DNA from: Candidatus Saganbacteria bacterium
GTDB lineage: Bacteria > Margulisbacteria > WOR-1 > XYC2-FULL-46-14 > WPAF01
DNA: 64,000 nt
Reading direction: 5' to 3'
Assembly (NCBI GenBank): GCA_016223205.1
Contig: JACRPM010000003.1
Coordinates: 79,696-143,695 of the forward strand
Below are positions 25,558-35,297 of this stretch, piece by piece. The notes under the pieces were generated by a model that had not been told where the DNA came from, did no database searches, and saw only the letters and a program-made list of their open reading frames with translations. The translations under genes were made by a program, and so were the position numbers. Positions within the stretch are counted from its first letter, which is position 1. Every line of letters starts with the position of its first letter.

Positions 25558-26582
25558 AGGGGGAGGGCGGGGACTTCGGTCTTTTCTTCGAGCGAGCCCA
25601 GTTTGTCGCCGAACTTGGTCAGGCGCTTTTCGGTATCCTCGAATTTGGTGACGCTGTCTTTCAGGTGTTTCCCCATGAGGGTGAAGTCACCCATCACGCG
25701 GTCAAAATCCCCTTCCAGCCGGGCCAGATTCTTTAGTATCTCCTGGGCCTGCTCTTCGATGCGCAGGCCGCGCAGGCCGAAAAGTATGGTCTGCAGGTAG
25801 CCGTAGAAGGAGTTGGGCGAGACCGGGATGACCTTGTTCTTGGTGGCATAGCGGAAAACGCTGCCTTCTTCCCCTAAATCCTCGTCTTTAATGATGACCT
25901 CGTAATAAACATTCTCCGCCATGATATACATCAGGGCAAAATCAAAAGTGCCTTCATCCGGCAGGATGTACTTGCGGCGGATGTCATCGATATGCTTTTT
26001 TACGTCGCGGACGAACTGTTTCTTGGCGGAGATCCGGGAGGCGTCGTCCTTGGCTTCCACCACCCGTTTGAAGTTCTCGAGAGGGAACTTGGAATCCACC
26101 GGGACCATGCCGCCTTTCAATAATATAACGGCGTCAACCTTTTCCCCGCTCTTAAAGCGGTATTGTTCCTGATAATGGGAAGGCGGCAGGACCTGCTTCA
26201 GGAGGTCTCCCAGGAAAAGCTCTCCCATCCCGCCCCGGAGTTTCGGCGCCCTTAAGATATCTTGAAGGGAGGAGATATCCTTGCCGATCTCCTGCACCTG
26301 CTTGGTGGTCTCGTGCACTTCGCCCAGTTTGCGGTGCACATCGCCGATCACCTTGGCGGCATTATCCAACCGGGCGTTGACGTTCTTGTCAACATTCATT
26401 AGAGTCTGGGTCAGGTCGGGATAAAGCTTGTTGATCGAGCCGCGGATCTCTTCCATCTGTTTTTGGATGAGGTCCACCGCCTTATCCGTCTGCGGGGCCT
26501 GCCCCAAAGAATTAAGCTTGAACAACAGGTAGCCCGCCACCAGGAGGGTCAAAGCCGATATGATCATTGCCAGGACTTCCAT
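25554..26582 (-). CDS. rmuC: DNA recombination protein RmuC family
   Basis: 342 residues. N-terminal membrane helix (about 4-24), coiled coil (about 35-115), then the conserved RmuC core: 'RGGMGELFLGDLLKQVLPPS', 'VDAVILLKGGMVPVDSKFPL', 'FVRDVKKHIDDIRRKYILP', 'DFALMYIMAENVYYEVI'. RmuC limits inversions at short inverted repeats and has a predicted nuclease-like fold. It lies tail-to-tail with the helicase-nuclease gene, overlapping by 4 nt. In a genome full of short palindromes such an activity is of interest. A minus-strand TATAAT ends 9 nt before the ATG. Confidence 0.92.
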   Translation of the reverse strand: MEVLAMIISALTLLVAGYLLFKLNSLGQAPQTDKAVDLIQKQMEEIRGSINKLYPDLTQTLMNVDKNVNARLDNAAKVIGDVHRKLGEVHETTKQVQEIGKDISSLQDILRAPKLRGGMGELFLGDLLKQVLPPSHYQEQYRFKSGEKVDAVILLKGGMVPVDSKFPLENFKRVVEAKDDASRISAKKQFVRDVKKHIDDIRRKYILPDEGTFDFALMYIMAENVYYEVIIKDEDLGEEGSVFRYATKNKVIPVSPNSFYGYLQTILFGLRGLRIEEQAQEILKNLARLEGDFDRVMGDFTLMGKHLKDSVTKFEDTEKRLTKFGDKLGSLEEKTEVPALPL

Positions 26583-26591
26583 GTATTCGGG

Positions 26592-26597
26592 ATTATA
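26592..26597 (-). promoter_or_regulatory. rmuC -10 box at leaderless distance
   Basis: TATAAT on the minus strand (26597 to 26592) followed after 9 nt by the rmuC ATG (26582). No Shine-Dalgarno fits in between. Confidence 0.5.
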
Positions 26598-26607
26598 TCA
26601 AATAAAA

Positions 26608-26625
26608 ACCCCCGGAGTAGGGGGT
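26608..26625 (-). terminator. Hairpin with T-tract on the minus strand, overlapping a plus-strand Shine-Dalgarno
   Basis: ACCCCC-ggagta-GGGGGT, followed on the minus strand by TTTTTATTTG, has terminator shape. On the plus strand its right arm (GGGGGTGA) is the Shine-Dalgarno of the gene starting at 26636, so in that mRNA the hairpin would cover the ribosome site. Which role is real is not decided by sequence. Confidence 0.4.
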
Positions 26626-26635
26626 GAATTGAATA

Positions 26636-27349
26636 ATGAAAAAACTGATAGCTTTGTTAGTGGTTTGTGGATTAGTGATGGGGCTAGTCGGAGTTTACAC
26701 GGCTGATGCCGCGGTCGCCAAAAAGGTCATGAAGAAAAAAGTAGTGGTCAAGAAGGCGCCGGCGAAGAAAGTCGTGAAACCGGCTCCCACTCCAATCGCT
26801 CCTCCTCCGCCGCCCATGGCAGTTCCGCCGCCTCCTCCACCGCCAGTTGCCAGACCAGTTGCTCCGGCTCCGACCGGGCTTTTTGGCTGGGGACTCAATA
26901 CCGCAGTTGATGCGGGCTTGATCGCTGGTATGATGGGATTGACGGGTTCTGCGATCCTCCCCGACCCGATGGGTCTGGGACCAATGGTCGGCTTGCCAGC
27001 CAACGCAGTAATGTGGAAGCTGGGCGCGGGATATGCGCAGGGGAACGATAAAAGCAGTGTGGCGTGGAAAGCACCCCACTTGCTCGTCGAAGGGTTGATC
27101 AATCTGCCTGCCGATATGATGGGCGGGATTGAGACCTATGTCGGCGGTGGCTTGAACTATGTCGTGGGCCGCGCTGGTGGCGGATCCTACGGTGGTCAGG
27201 CGTATTTGGGCGTCAAGGGAGATCTGGGCTTGGGTGGAAAGACCTACGGCCAACTCGGGATGGGAATCTTGAGAACCGGCACGGGATCTGGCCCGCACAG
27301 CACCGGATTTGCTCTGGGTGTCATGGTTGGACAAACGATCCTGTTATAA
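26636..27349 (+). CDS. Exported protein with Lys/Pro-rich linker and barrel-like C-terminal domain
   Basis: 237 residues. Signal peptide about 1-25 (ends 'VYTADAA'), then a lysine-rich stretch (about 26-48; 'KKVMKKKVVVKKAPAKKV'), a proline-rich stretch (about 49-85), and a glycine-rich domain of alternating strands (about 86-237; 'GLNYVVGRAGGGSYGGQAYL', ending 'FALGVMVGQTILL'). The layout suggests a periplasm-spanning or peptidoglycan-contacting linker attached to an outer-membrane barrel. I do not recognise the family. Followed by a terminator. Confidence 0.55.
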   Translation: MKKLIALLVVCGLVMGLVGVYTADAAVAKKVMKKKVVVKKAPAKKVVKPAPTPIAPPPPPMAVPPPPPPPVARPVAPAPTGLFGWGLNTAVDAGLIAGMMGLTGSAILPDPMGLGPMVGLPANAVMWKLGAGYAQGNDKSSVAWKAPHLLVEGLINLPADMMGGIETYVGGGLNYVVGRAGGGSYGGQAYLGVKGDLGLGGKTYGQLGMGILRTGTGSGPHSTGFALGVMVGQTILL

Positions 27350-27354
27350 AAAGT

Positions 27355-27414
27355 GAGGGCCCGATTCTTTTGTGGAAACATGGAAACACAAGGGAGGCTG
27401 GGCCCTCCTTTTTT
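27355..27414 (+). terminator. Rho-independent-type terminator with long loop
   Basis: GAGGGCCC (27355-27362) pairs with GGGCCCTC (27400-27407), followed by CTTTTTT. The loop of about 37 nt is longer than usual. Placed just after the barrel-like gene. Confidence 0.6.
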
Positions 27415-27423
27415 GGAAGAATA

Positions 27424-27432
27424 TGATATAAT
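27424..27432 (+). promoter_or_regulatory. Extended -10 promoter of the M23 peptidase operon
   Basis: TGATATAAT at 27424-27432, about 27 nt before the ATG at 27460, which has GAGGAGA as its Shine-Dalgarno. This promoter, unlike the leaderless set, leaves room for a leader. Confidence 0.55.
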
Positions 27433-27459
27433 GTTTCGTCTGGAATTAGAGAGGAGAAA

Positions 27460-28356
27460 ATGAAAGAACGTGAAAAAAATCGGCATTTTACCCTTATGGT
27501 CGTTCCGCACGATGCGGCGGGACGGGCCTGGGTTTTTCGTATTCCTTCGTTCATCCTAAAGAATCTTCTCACAATCGTCCTGTTTTCGATCCTAATTTTC
27601 TCTTTGTCCATTTTTTATTCCACTTTATTGTCCGGCAAGCTGGTCCATTATAATGCGATGGTTTCCCAAAGCGGAGAGAAAGATAAAAAGATCGACGAAT
27701 TCCTGTCCGACACCGGAGCCATTAAGCGGGAACTGCAATCGATCCTGGACCAAAACAACGAACTGCGCCGTTTGTTGGGCTTGAAGATAGAAAAAGAAAA
27801 AGTGGTGATCGAGGGGTCCCAAGAGGAAAGCCCCAAATTGTTCAAGATCCAGCGGGTACTCAAAAGTTCTCTCAAAGAAATCGACGACACCAAAGTCAGT
27901 TTCAACCAATTAAAAGAACGGGTGGCTTATATCCAGGAAAGAATGGCTGCCAGCCCCTCCGGCTGGCCGGTATACGGACGACTGGTGTCGTTCTTCGGCT
28001 ACCGCCGCAGTCCCTGGAGAAGCTTTCATACCGGGATAGATATCGATGTGCCATATGGATATCCAGTTAGGGCTACTGCGCCGGGCACTGTAACTTATGC
28101 CGGCTGGCGGACCGGATATGGCCGGGTGGTGCAGATCTCTCACAGTTATGGATTTTCGACCCTCTACGCGCATAATAGTAAATTAATGGTCAGCCCGGGG
28201 AGCAGGGTTAGAAAAGGGCAGATCATCGCTTCGGTCGGGACCACCGGATTTACCACCGGGGCTCACTGCCACTATGAAGTTCGCAAACAGGGAACCCCCA
28301 TCGATCCCTACGCCTTTTTGAATTTGTCCATCCTATCCGCCGGGAGGTATTTTTAA
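27460..28356 (+). CDS. M23 (LytM-type) metallopeptidase, membrane anchored
   Basis: 298 residues. Inner-membrane helix about 35-60, coiled coil about 70-150, then the M23 domain: first zinc motif 'HTGIDIDVPYG' (H-x3-D, about 189), 'GYGRVVQISHSYGFSTLYAH' and 'HCHYEVRKQG' (HxH, about 268). Such enzymes cut peptidoglycan cross-links, or, as DipM/EnvC types, activate amidases; the conserved metal ligands argue for an active enzyme. It runs directly into the bactofilin gene, a pairing known to guide cell shape in several bacteria. Confidence 0.9.
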   Translation: MKEREKNRHFTLMVVPHDAAGRAWVFRIPSFILKNLLTIVLFSILIFSLSIFYSTLLSGKLVHYNAMVSQSGEKDKKIDEFLSDTGAIKRELQSILDQNNELRRLLGLKIEKEKVVIEGSQEESPKLFKIQRVLKSSLKEIDDTKVSFNQLKERVAYIQERMAASPSGWPVYGRLVSFFGYRRSPWRSFHTGIDIDVPYGYPVRATAPGTVTYAGWRTGYGRVVQISHSYGFSTLYAHNSKLMVSPGSRVRKGQIIASVGTTGFTTGAHCHYEVRKQGTPIDPYAFLNLSILSAGRYF

Positions 28357-28713
28357 ATGAACAAGAAACCGGAAGCCATTAACTCCATTATCGGAGAGTC
28401 CACCACCATCAAAGGCGAGATCAGCTCTCAAGGGCCGCTGCATTTAAACGGCCTAATCGAAGGCGAAGTGCTGGCTGAAGGGGAAGTGTTCGTGGGGGAG
28501 AAGGGAAAGGTCAAAGGCAATATCTCCGGCGGCAAAGTGGTGGTCTCCGGCCGGGTGGAGGGGAATATTTCCGCCCGACTGGGCCTGGAGATCGCTAAAG
28601 GCGGGGAAGTACAGGGAGAAATCACGACCGATAAGTTATTGATCGAGGCCGGGTCCTCTTATTTAGGGAAAGTGAACATCGGTAATCTGGAAGCGGGTGA
28701 GGGAGCTGTCTGA
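28357..28713 (+). CDS. Bactofilin (polymer-forming cytoskeletal protein)
   Basis: 118 residues, the classic small bactofilin. A short N-terminal tail, then a right-handed beta-helix with glycine-spaced repeats ('TTIKGEISSQGPLHLNGLIE', 'KGNISGGKVVVSGRVEGNIS', 'GGEVQGEITTDKLLIEAGS'). Forms filaments that position cell-wall enzymes, here most likely the M23 peptidase upstream, whose stop is adjacent. Overlaps rsmI by 17 nt. Confidence 0.92.
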   Translation: MNKKPEAINSIIGESTTIKGEISSQGPLHLNGLIEGEVLAEGEVFVGEKGKVKGNISGGKVVVSGRVEGNISARLGLEIAKGGEVQGEITTDKLLIEAGSSYLGKVNIGNLEAGEGAV

Positions 28714-29377
28714 CCTCTTTGTGGTTGCCACTCCCATTGGCAACCTGGAAGATATCACCCGCCGCGCGATGCGCATTCTAACCGAAGTCGATCTTATCGC
28801 CGCGGAGGATACCCGCCACACCAAAAAACTTTTGGATCATTACCAGATCTCTACCCCGCTCACCAGTTATCATAAGTTCAATATCAAGTCCAAGACCGGA
28901 TACCTGATCCAATTCATGAAAACCGGTAAAAGCCTGGCCCTGGTAACGGATGCCGGTATGCCGGGCATATCCGATCCCGGATACGAGTTGATCCGGGAAT
29001 CGGCGGAGCAGGGTATCAGAATCATCCCCATCCCCGGCCCTTCGGCGGTGATCACCGCCCTGGCAGTTTCGGGATTGCCCACGGATAAATTCATTTTCCT
29101 GGGATTTCTTCCCAAGAAACCCGGCAAAAGGCGCCAGGCGCTTAAGGAGCAAAGGGATTTTGAGGGAACGATGGTGCTTTACGAGTCGCCTTACCGTCTG
29201 GTAAAATGCCTGCAGGATATTTTGGATAGTTTGGGCGACAGAAAAGTAGTGGTGGCGCGGGAGCTCACTAAGATATACGAAGAAGTGGTGCGCGGCCGGG
29301 CCTCCGAGATCAAAAAGAGGTTCGAAGAAAAGGCGCCCAAAGGGGAGGTGGTAATACTAATAGAAGGTAAAGTTTGA
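28697..29377 (+). CDS. rsmI: 16S rRNA (cytidine 1402-2'-O) methyltransferase
   Basis: 226 residues, short relative to about 280 because the C-terminal extension is missing. Tetrapyrrole-methylase fold: 'LFVVATPIGNLEDITRRAMR', 'LIAAEDTRHTKKLLDHY', 'LALVTDAGMPGISDPGYELI', 'IPGPSAVITALAVSGLPTD', 'GFLPKKPGKR', 'VVARELTKIYEEVVRG'. Methylates C1402 of 16S rRNA. Start overlaps bactofilin by 17 nt. Confidence 0.95.
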   Translation: MRELSDLFVVATPIGNLEDITRRAMRILTEVDLIAAEDTRHTKKLLDHYQISTPLTSYHKFNIKSKTGYLIQFMKTGKSLALVTDAGMPGISDPGYELIRESAEQGIRIIPIPGPSAVITALAVSGLPTDKFIFLGFLPKKPGKRRQALKEQRDFEGTMVLYESPYRLVKCLQDILDSLGDRKVVVARELTKIYEEVVRGRASEIKKRFEEKAPKGEVVILIEGKV

Positions 29378-29380
29378 TCC

Positions 29381-29443
29381 TGGCCAGCCGCTCAATCGGG
29401 AGAGATGTAAACGGCGTCGCGGGTTCTACCCCCGCCTGGTCAA
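29381..29443 (+). pseudogene. tRNA-like remnant lacking a full anticodon arm
   Basis: TGGCCAG (29381-29387) pairs with CTGGTCA (29436-29442) as a 7-bp acceptor. GCTC-AATCGGGA-GAGA looks like a D-arm, and GCGGG-TTCTACC-CCCGC (29419-29435) is a perfect T-arm with a 7-nt loop. Only about 14 nt separate D-arm and T-arm, roughly 8-10 short of an anticodon arm plus variable loop. The bases after the D-arm include TGTAAA, as after a Thr or Tyr anticodon. Probably a decayed tRNA gene between rsmI and the TonB receptor. Confidence 0.4.
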
Positions 29444-29452
29444 GGAGATGTA

Positions 29453-29481
29453 AGAGTTACCCGAGAACTCTATATTCTTTT
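29453..29481 (+). terminator. Terminator-like hairpin before the TonB receptor
   Basis: AGAGTT (29453-29458) and AACTCT (29466-29471) flank ACCCGAG, followed by ATATTCTTTT. A weak intrinsic terminator or attenuator separating rsmI from the receptor gene. Confidence 0.4.
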
Positions 29482-29494
29482 AAGGAGTATAGAG

Positions 29495-31315
29495 ATGAAA
29501 AAGCTATCAGTAATCCTGCTTTATTTGTCATTTGTCATTTGTCATTTGTCATTTGCCTTCGAGGCGCCTCGCTTTTATGGAGAAGAGATAACGGTTACGG
29601 CAACGCGCTTGCCCCAGCTTCAAGTGTCCTCCCCCTGGAAGGTTGACGTAATAAAGGACCTGGGGAATAAGGTAACCCTGGGAGACGCCTTGCGGGATGT
29701 GCCGGGCATCGACGTGAAGGCCAACGGCTACCTGGGTTCGGTCGTGACCGCCCGCTTGAGAGGATCGACTTCCCAGCAGGTTTTGGTATTGTTGAACGGC
29801 CGAAGGATCAATTCTCCCCTGTTGGGCATGATCGACCTGAACGATATCCTGCTCGATAACGCAGAAAAGGTCGAGGTGGCGCGCGCCCCGCTTTCGGCGC
29901 TCTACGGCACGGATGCCATCGGCGGAGTGATCAATGTGATCACTCGAAAAATGGACAAAGAATATAAACTGGCGTATGGGACCTACGGGACCCGGCAGAT
30001 CAAATTGGCCTATGGGGGGACCTCGCTTGGGTACATCAGGTCCGACGGATTTCGCCAGAACAGCGATTATACCGCCCAAAACCTTGAACAGCAGCTCAAT
30101 TGGGGAGACCTGGAACTAAACCTCAATTATTATAATGCGGATAAGGGCGTGCCTCGCGTACCCAATTCGGAAAACGACCCCTATTCCGCCTCCACACCCA
30201 ACGACCGCCAAAAGGACCAAAACCTCTATACCGATCTTTTATATAAGAAGCAAGCCGGGCCGGTGTCGACCCAGGCGCGCTTTTATCAAAACCAGCTTTA
30301 TGAGCAATTCCATTCTTATAATTTCTTTACCCTGGCTTTCGATGATACCGATTATCGGACCTTGCAGCAAGGTGTGGAATTGCAGCAAACTCTGGATGTC
30401 TCAAAGAACAGCAATCTGATCTATGGCATAGAGGCCCGCCAGGACCGGGGAGCATCTTTTTATGCGGGCGACCACGCTGTCAGCAACCTCGCGGGTTTTG
30501 GCCAGATACAGCTGGGCCGGCGATCCTTCAACCTGGTAGCCGGGACCAGGATGGATAAACATTCCACTTTCGGCTATACCATGAATCCGCGGGCGGGAGT
30601 AAGCGCGCAAGTTCCCGGGGACTTAACCCTGCGGGCATCCCTCGGTAATGCCTTTAAAGCTCCTACCTTGAACGACCTCTATTGGAACGACCCGATTTGG
30701 CAGATGTTCGGGAATGTCAACCTCTTGCCCGAGAAAAGCCAGACCGCCGAACTGGGGCTTTCCAAGGAATTGTTCGATCGGCTGAACCTCTCCGTGAATT
30801 ATTACACTACTTCTATCACTGACCTGATACTTTGGGACTGGGATATCTCGACCAACATAACCCGGGCCAAGAACGTGGGAGCGGTGGAAGTGCGCGGCGC
30901 GGAAGGCGAGGGCGCCTATAGAATAACCCCGTTATTAGAGGTATTCTCCAACTATACCTGGGAGAGGAGCGAAGATGTGAGGGACACAACGGCTGCCTAC
31001 GTCGGGAAAATAACGCCTTATTCTCCGCAGGACAAGTTCAATGTGGGGTTGAAAGCGGGACACTTTAAGATCGTTCTGTCACATGTCGGGGAAAGGTTCG
31101 CCGACGGAGGGAACACGATAAGACTTCCCGGCTACACAGTGATAAGCCTTTGGACAGGCAGGAAAATGGGCGGGTTGAACGCTTCCCTCGGCATTGACAA
31201 TCTTACCGACCAAGTTTATTATGAATCCGTAGGATATCATCCTACCACCTTCGCCCAGCTCAAATATCCCTTGCCGGGCCGGAGGATCACAGTTTCGATA
31301 GGAGGGCAGTTATGA
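29495..31315 (+). CDS. TonB-dependent outer membrane receptor (BtuB/vitamin B12-type)
   Basis: 606 residues. Signal peptide about 1-24 whose hydrophobic core is encoded by a (TTTGTCA)4 repeat. TonB box 'EEITVTATRLP' (about 28-38). Plug domain: 'VTLGDALRDVPGIDVKANG', 'LRGSTSQQVLVLLNGRRINS', 'EKVEVARAPLSALYGTDAIG'. Barrel to the C-terminus, ending 'PLPGRRITVSIGGQL' with the terminal aromatic/hydrophobic strand. Length and plug suit cobalamin or similar small-substrate receptors. A Shine-Dalgarno AAGGAGT lies upstream. A tonB-like gene overlaps the end by 4 nt. No cobalamin riboswitch was seen. Confidence 0.92.
   Translation: MKKLSVILLYLSFVICHLSFAFEAPRFYGEEITVTATRLPQLQVSSPWKVDVIKDLGNKVTLGDALRDVPGIDVKANGYLGSVVTARLRGSTSQQVLVLLNGRRINSPLLGMIDLNDILLDNAEKVEVARAPLSALYGTDAIGGVINVITRKMDKEYKLAYGTYGTRQIKLAYGGTSLGYIRSDGFRQNSDYTAQNLEQQLNWGDLELNLNYYNADKGVPRVPNSENDPYSASTPNDRQKDQNLYTDLLYKKQAGPVSTQARFYQNQLYEQFHSYNFFTLAFDDTDYRTLQQGVELQQTLDVSKNSNLIYGIEARQDRGASFYAGDHAVSNLAGFGQIQLGRRSFNLVAGTRMDKHSTFGYTMNPRAGVSAQVPGDLTLRASLGNAFKAPTLNDLYWNDPIWQMFGNVNLLPEKSQTAELGLSKELFDRLNLSVNYYTTSITDLILWDWDISTNITRAKNVGAVEVRGAEGEGAYRITPLLEVFSNYTWERSEDVRDTTAAYVGKITPYSPQDKFNVGLKAGHFKIVLSHVGERFADGGNTIRLPGYTVISLWTGRKMGGLNASLGIDNLTDQVYYESVGYHPTTFAQLKYPLPGRRITVSIGGQL
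29524..29555. repeat. Heptanucleotide tandem repeat in a signal peptide (TonB receptor)
   Basis: (TTTGTCA)x4 plus TTTG, perfect. Translated as F-V-I-C-H-L-S repeats that form the hydrophobic core of the signal peptide. Gain or loss of one 7-bp unit would shift the reading frame. Confidence 0.92.
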
Positions 31316-31770
31316 CCAAAACCAAAGTAATCACTAACCTGATCGTATCTTTCCTGGTGGTGGCGGCGGCCTTTTCATTATATATAGCCACTCGGCCCAA
31401 AACCGCGATCTTAGCCCCGACCTTTGTTTATGAGGAGGTCGTGGTGCATAAAACGGCCGCTTTGCCGGTCCCGATCAGGCCGGTCAGCGTTCCCTTGCCC
31501 GTCATTCCACCGCAGGTTGTATCTTCGGTCTTGCCGGAATACCCGAGCGCGGTCCTGCAGGCGGGGATCGAAGGATTGGTCATGGTCCAGGCCTACGTGG
31601 GCCTGAACGGCACAGTGGAAAAGGCGGAAGCCAAAACCTCTTCAGGAAATACCGAACTCGACCAATCGGCAGCGCGGGCGGTGGCCCAATGGCGATTTAC
31701 TCCAGCCAGCCAAGGCGGAACAGCTCTGGCCAGCTGGTTTGAAGTACCGGTGAGGTTTTCCATAAAATAA
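31312..31770 (+). CDS. tonB: TonB energy transducer
   Basis: 152 residues. N-terminal membrane helix (about 6-26), Pro/Val-rich periplasmic stretch (about 45-65, 'LPVPIRPVSVPLPVIPPQV') and a C-terminal TonB domain ('LPEYPSAVLQAGIEGLVMVQ', 'GTVEKAEAKTSSGNTELDQS', 'AVAQWRFTPA'). Couples the inner-membrane proton gradient to the receptor it is coupled to. No ExbB/ExbD is in the window. Shorter linker than in Proteobacteria. Confidence 0.92.
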   Translation: MTKTKVITNLIVSFLVVAAAFSLYIATRPKTAILAPTFVYEEVVVHKTAALPVPIRPVSVPLPVIPPQVVSSVLPEYPSAVLQAGIEGLVMVQAYVGLNGTVEKAEAKTSSGNTELDQSAARAVAQWRFTPASQGGTALASWFEVPVRFSIK

Positions 31771-31987
31771 TGGCGCTCGATTCCCTGGGCAAGATACTGA
31801 TCTATATAGGCGTCATCACGGTTCTGATCGGCGCCTTTTTCCTTTTCTTGTCCCGGATGCCCTGGTTCGGTAAACTCCCGGGGGATATAGCGATCAACCG
31901 GTCCGGCTGGACCATCTATATCCCCCTTACCACCATGATCCTGGTGTCTTTGGTCTTGACCCTCATCCTCAACCTCATATTCCGTAA

Positions 31988-31991
<4 letters not shown>
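31770..31991 (+). CDS. DUF2905 small membrane protein
   Basis: 73 residues, two membrane helices with the conserved 'MPWFGKLPGDIAINRSGWTI' signature between them. DUF2905 proteins are widespread, of unknown function, and often lie next to ruvB or queA. Here it sits between tonB and queA with 1-4 nt overlaps. Confidence 0.9.
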
Positions 31992-34134
<2,143 letters not shown>

Positions 34135-34143
34135 GCAGGGGTA

Positions 34144-34152
34144 TGATAAAAT
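34144..34152 (+). promoter_or_regulatory. dxr extended -10 promoter at leaderless distance
   Basis: TGATAAAAT at 34144-34152, 8 nt before the dxr ATG (34161). No Shine-Dalgarno. Confidence 0.45.
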
Positions 34153-34160
34153 AAACTGAC

Positions 34161-35297
34161 ATGAAAAAAGGTATCGCAATTTTAGGTTCCACCGGCTCCA
34201 TCGGCAGGCAAACTCTCGAAGTGGTCTCCGCTTTCCCCTCGACCTTCAATGTGGTGGCTTTGGCCGCCAAGGACGAAGTCGACCTTATTGTTGAACAAAC
34301 CAAGAAATTCTCGCCGCTTTTAGTTTCGGTGGCCACGGAAGCGGTCAAGGCCAAAGTCGAGGAAAAACTGGGTGACCCCAAGATTAAGATCCTGGTTGGA
34401 GAGGAAGGCCTGCTGGCCGTAGCCACCTATTCCGCGGCCAAACTGCTGGTGGTCGCCATCCCTGGGGCCTTGAGCTTATCGGCGGTGATGGCGGCAGTTA
34501 GGGCCGGCAAGGACATCGCGCTCGCGACCAAGGAAGTATTGGTGGCGTCTGGATCCTTATTTATGGAAGAAACCAAGACCGCCAAGGTCAAGATCTTCCC
34601 CATCGATTCGGAGCATTCCGCCCTGGCCCAGTGCCTGGCGGGGGAAAAGATCGAGAAGGTCAAGAAACTCATCCTTACCGCATCCGGCGGACCATTCTTA
34701 AAAACTCCCCAGGAAAAGCTGGCGAACATGACCGCCAAAGACGCGCTGGCCCATCCCACCTGGAAGATGGGGCCCAAGATCACGATCGATTCGGCCACTT
34801 TAATGAACAAGGGTTTTGAGGTGATGGAAGCCCATTTTCTCTTTGGTCTGGATTATTCGCAGATCGAAGTTTTGGTCCATCCGCAAAGCGTCATTCACTC
34901 CATGGTGGAATTTACCGACGGCGCGATCAAGGCCCAGCTGGCCGCTCCCGACATGCGCATTCCCATCCAATACGCGCTGTTTGGGATGGAGAGGAACTCG
35001 AACCTCTGGGGCAGGGTGGATTGGGCCAAGATCAAGACCCTGACCTTCGAAAAACCGGAAAAAGATAAATTCCCCTGTCTGGAGTTTGCTTACCAAGCGG
35101 GAAGAAGGGGAGGCACTATGCCGGCGGCGCTTAATGCCGCCAATGAAGAAGCGGTCGGTCTTTTTTTAAAAGGGAAGATCGGCTATTTGGACATCGCGGC
35201 CAAGATCCGCCAGGTAATGGATAAACACCAGTTGGTCGAACAACCCACCCTGGAGCAGATACTCGAAGCCGACAGCTGGGCGCGCGGGCAGTTTTAG
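34161..35297 (+). CDS. dxr: 1-deoxy-D-xylulose-5-phosphate reductoisomerase
   Basis: 378 residues. Second step of the MEP isoprenoid pathway, NADPH-dependent. Motifs: 'AILGSTGSIGRQTLEVV' (nucleotide binding), 'IALATKEVLVASGSLFMEE', 'IFPIDSEHSALAQCL', 'LTASGGPFLKTP', 'HPTWKMGPKITIDSATLMNK' and 'FEVMEAHFLFG', 'VLVHPQSVIHSMVEFTDG'. The metal and substrate ligands are all present. It meets the convergent gene at 35294 with a 4-nt overlap. Confidence 0.96.
   Translation: MKKGIAILGSTGSIGRQTLEVVSAFPSTFNVVALAAKDEVDLIVEQTKKFSPLLVSVATEAVKAKVEEKLGDPKIKILVGEEGLLAVATYSAAKLLVVAIPGALSLSAVMAAVRAGKDIALATKEVLVASGSLFMEETKTAKVKIFPIDSEHSALAQCLAGEKIEKVKKLILTASGGPFLKTPQEKLANMTAKDALAHPTWKMGPKITIDSATLMNKGFEVMEAHFLFGLDYSQIEVLVHPQSVIHSMVEFTDGAIKAQLAAPDMRIPIQYALFGMERNSNLWGRVDWAKIKTLTFEKPEKDKFPCLEFAYQAGRRGGTMPAALNAANEEAVGLFLKGKIGYLDIAAKIRQVMDKHQLVEQPTLEQILEADSWARGQF

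Noticed and set aside
29378..29495. Cobalamin riboswitch upstream of the TonB receptor
   Set aside because: Conserved B12-box elements such as GCCACTG are absent; the region is instead a tRNA-like remnant and a weak terminator.
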